From a bacterium (GTDB lineage: Bacteria; Electryoneota; RPQS01), in the NCBI GenBank assembly GCA_028711875.1, contig JAQTRJ010000177.1:1-5434 (forward strand): a stretch of 5,434 bases of DNA, in the 5' to 3' direction. The notes under the pieces are model-generated. The model saw only the letters and a program-made list of their open reading frames with translations. It was not told the DNA's origin and searched no databases. The translations under genes were made by a program, and so were the position numbers. Shown piece after piece: positions 4,243-5,434 of this stretch (position 1 is the first letter of the stretch; each line of letters begins with the position of its first letter).

Positions 4243-4437
4243 ACCTATTGCGGATTTATCGGCCAAGAAAGCGGTTGGACGCTCCCTGGCCGATGGAGCC
4301 GTATTCCTCCGTGATCGAGACGTGGCGGCGCCCCCCGTTTTCGCACCACGCTTCTTTCACGCCTGTCGGCCCTGGCCGGTTCCCGGCCGCGTGGGGCTAT
4401 CAATCACATCCATTTCTAACCAACCGAACGATCCACC
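4243..4437 (+). promoter_or_regulatory. Predicted structured 5' leader of icd
   Basis: There is no ORF of note in this gap. Stems visible on the coding strand: ATCGGCCA/TGGCCGAT (4258-4265/4287-4294, 21-nt loop) and a stacked pair CCACGC/GCGTGG (4346-4351/4389-4394) enclosing GGCCGG-TTC-CCGGCC (4374-4388). No known riboswitch class was recognised and no terminator-like T-run follows. The last 25 nt before the ATG are unstructured, C- and A-rich, and without a Shine-Dalgarno. Confidence 0.3.
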
Positions 4438-5434
4438 ATGTCATCATACCAGAAACTGACTCCTCCCCGAGCTGGCCATTCGATTACCGTTCAGAATAAT
4501 CGTCTTCAGGTTCCCGACGATCCGATCATTCCGTTTATCGAGGGCGACGGCACGGGCCGGGATATTTGGCGCGCGTCGCAGAAAGTGTTCGATGCGGCGG
4601 TCGAGAAAATGTACGGCGGCCGGCGGAAGATCGTGTGGTTTGAGGTCTACGCGGGCGAGAAGTCCACGGAGTTCTACGGCAAGGACGTCTGGCTGCCGGA
4701 GGACACGCTGACGGCGATCAGAAACTATATCGTGGCGATCAAGGGGCCGCTGACGACTCCGGTGGGCGGGGGGATTCGTTCGCTGAACGTGACGCTCCGG
4801 CAGGTGCTGGAGCTGTACGCGTGCGTCCGTCCGGTGCGCTGGTTTCCGGGCGTGCCGTCGCCGGTCAAGCATCCGGAGAAGCTGGACGTGATTATTTTCC
4901 GCGAGAACACGGAGGACGTGTACGCGGGGATCGAGTGGCGGGCCGGGTCTCCGGAAGCGACGAAACTGATCGAGGTCTTAAAAGGTTTCGGCAAGACCGT
5001 GCGGGCGGACAGCGGGATCGGGATCAAGCCGATTTCCAAGACCGGGACCTACCGGATCGTGCGCAAGGCGATCCACTGGGCGATCGCGCGCAAGCTGGAA
5101 TCGGTGACGCTGGTCCACAAGGGCAACATCATGAAGTATACCGAGGGCGCGTTCCGCGAGTGGGGCTACGAGTGCGCGGCCACGGAGTTTGCCGACCGGA
5201 CGATCACGGAAGAAGACTTGTGGGCGAAGCACGACGGCAAGATTCCGGCGGGCAAGGTGCTGATCAAGGATCGGATCGCCGACTCGATATTCCAGCAGGT
5301 GCTGTTGCGTCCCGACGAATATCAGGTGTTGTGCACGCCGAATCTGAACGGGGATTTTCTGTCCGACGCGTGCGCGGCGCAGGTGGGCGGGCTGGGTCTC
5401 GCTCCGGGGGCGAACATGTCGGATTTCGTGGCGG
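4438..5434 (+). CDS. icd: Isocitrate dehydrogenase, homodimeric bacterial type, 3' end outside window
   Basis: Oxidatively decarboxylates isocitrate to 2-oxoglutarate in the TCA cycle, in the cytoplasm. The frame has 332 codons here; the family is about 410-420, so roughly the last fifth is missing. It aligns by eye with E. coli Icd throughout: [11 protein letters not shown] (35-45), [19 protein letters not shown] (104-122), RPVRW (131-135), [14 protein letters not shown] (154-167), GIGIKPIS (193-200), [15 protein letters not shown] (225-239), [12 protein letters not shown] (276-287), NLNGDFLSD (302-310). Substrate residues are present: Ser115, Asn117, Arg121, Arg131, Arg155, Tyr162, Lys228, and metal-binding Asp282, Asp306, Asp310. 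Ser115 matches the E. coli Ser113 phosphorylated by AceK. The residues that decide NADP or NAD use lie past the window end, so the cofactor is not proven. The ATG at 4438 is chosen for family N-terminus fit; it lacks a Shine-Dalgarno. Confidence 0.95.
   Translation, partial: MSSYQKLTPPRAGHSITVQNNRLQVPDDPIIPFIEGDGTGRDIWRASQKVFDAAVEKMYGGRRKIVWFEVYAGEKSTEFYGKDVWLPEDTLTAIRNYIVAIKGPLTTPVGGGIRSLNVTLRQVLELYACVRPVRWFPGVPSPVKHPEKLDVIIFRENTEDVYAGIEWRAGSPEATKLIEVLKGFGKTVRADSGIGIKPISKTGTYRIVRKAIHWAIARKLESVTLVHKGNIMKYTEGAFREWGYECAATEFADRTITEEDLWAKHDGKIPAGKVLIKDRIADSIFQQVLLRPDEYQVLCTPNLNGDFLSDACAAQVGGLGLAPGANMSDFVA

Noticed and set aside
4296..4330. Group II intron domain V-like start GAGCCGTAT
   Set aside because: The complementary ACGGTTC strand and the GAAA loop are missing, and no intron protein is nearby.

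Overview
The window looks like chromosomal DNA from an uncultivated, fairly GC-rich bacterium whose intergenic space is full of repeats. It holds three convincing protein genes: a complete minus-strand SLC13/DASS-family dicarboxylate transporter (436-1926), a complete plus-strand gene for a small uncharacterised protein with an N-terminal NAFKHGL motif (2822-3265), and the first 332 codons of isocitrate dehydrogenase, icd (4438 to the window end). None of the three has a clear Shine-Dalgarno sequence. The repeat content (palindromes, TTTC heptamer arrays, a 'VILNAVKD' type repeat, C-run/G-run hairpins) suggests an FCB-group, Planctomycetes-like or candidate-phylum bacterium. No marker gene is present, so that placement is a guess.

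Layout. 1-435: tandem ~116-bp repeats, each with a hairpin, downstream of the transporter. 436-1926: the transporter. 1993-3530: a 1.5-kb repeat island bounded by a perfect 22-bp inverted repeat (the left copy lies 66 bp upstream of the transporter start). It carries the NAFKHGL gene, seven 14-nt hairpins whose arms covary, a three-hairpin C-run/G-run module with a single relative at 3295-3319, and heptamer arrays. It may be a mobile or formerly mobile unit. 3531-3780: AT-rich DNA without a recognisable gene. 3781-4190: the most interesting stretch. A near-consensus sigma-54 (-24/-12) promoter is followed by ~380 nt with no credible ORF but many stems, including a 19-bp helix, and then a textbook intrinsic terminator. 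This is best read as a candidate structured non-coding RNA gene. 4191-4437: a candidate sigma-70 promoter overlapping a perfect 16-bp palindrome, and a structured leader running into icd.

Functionally, the transporter (uptake or exchange of C4-dicarboxylates or related acids) and icd (TCA cycle) both belong to central carboxylate metabolism. They are about 2.5 kb apart, on opposite strands, and are not an operon. No known RNA family could be assigned to the candidate RNA by eye; that would need a covariance-model search and comparative sequences.
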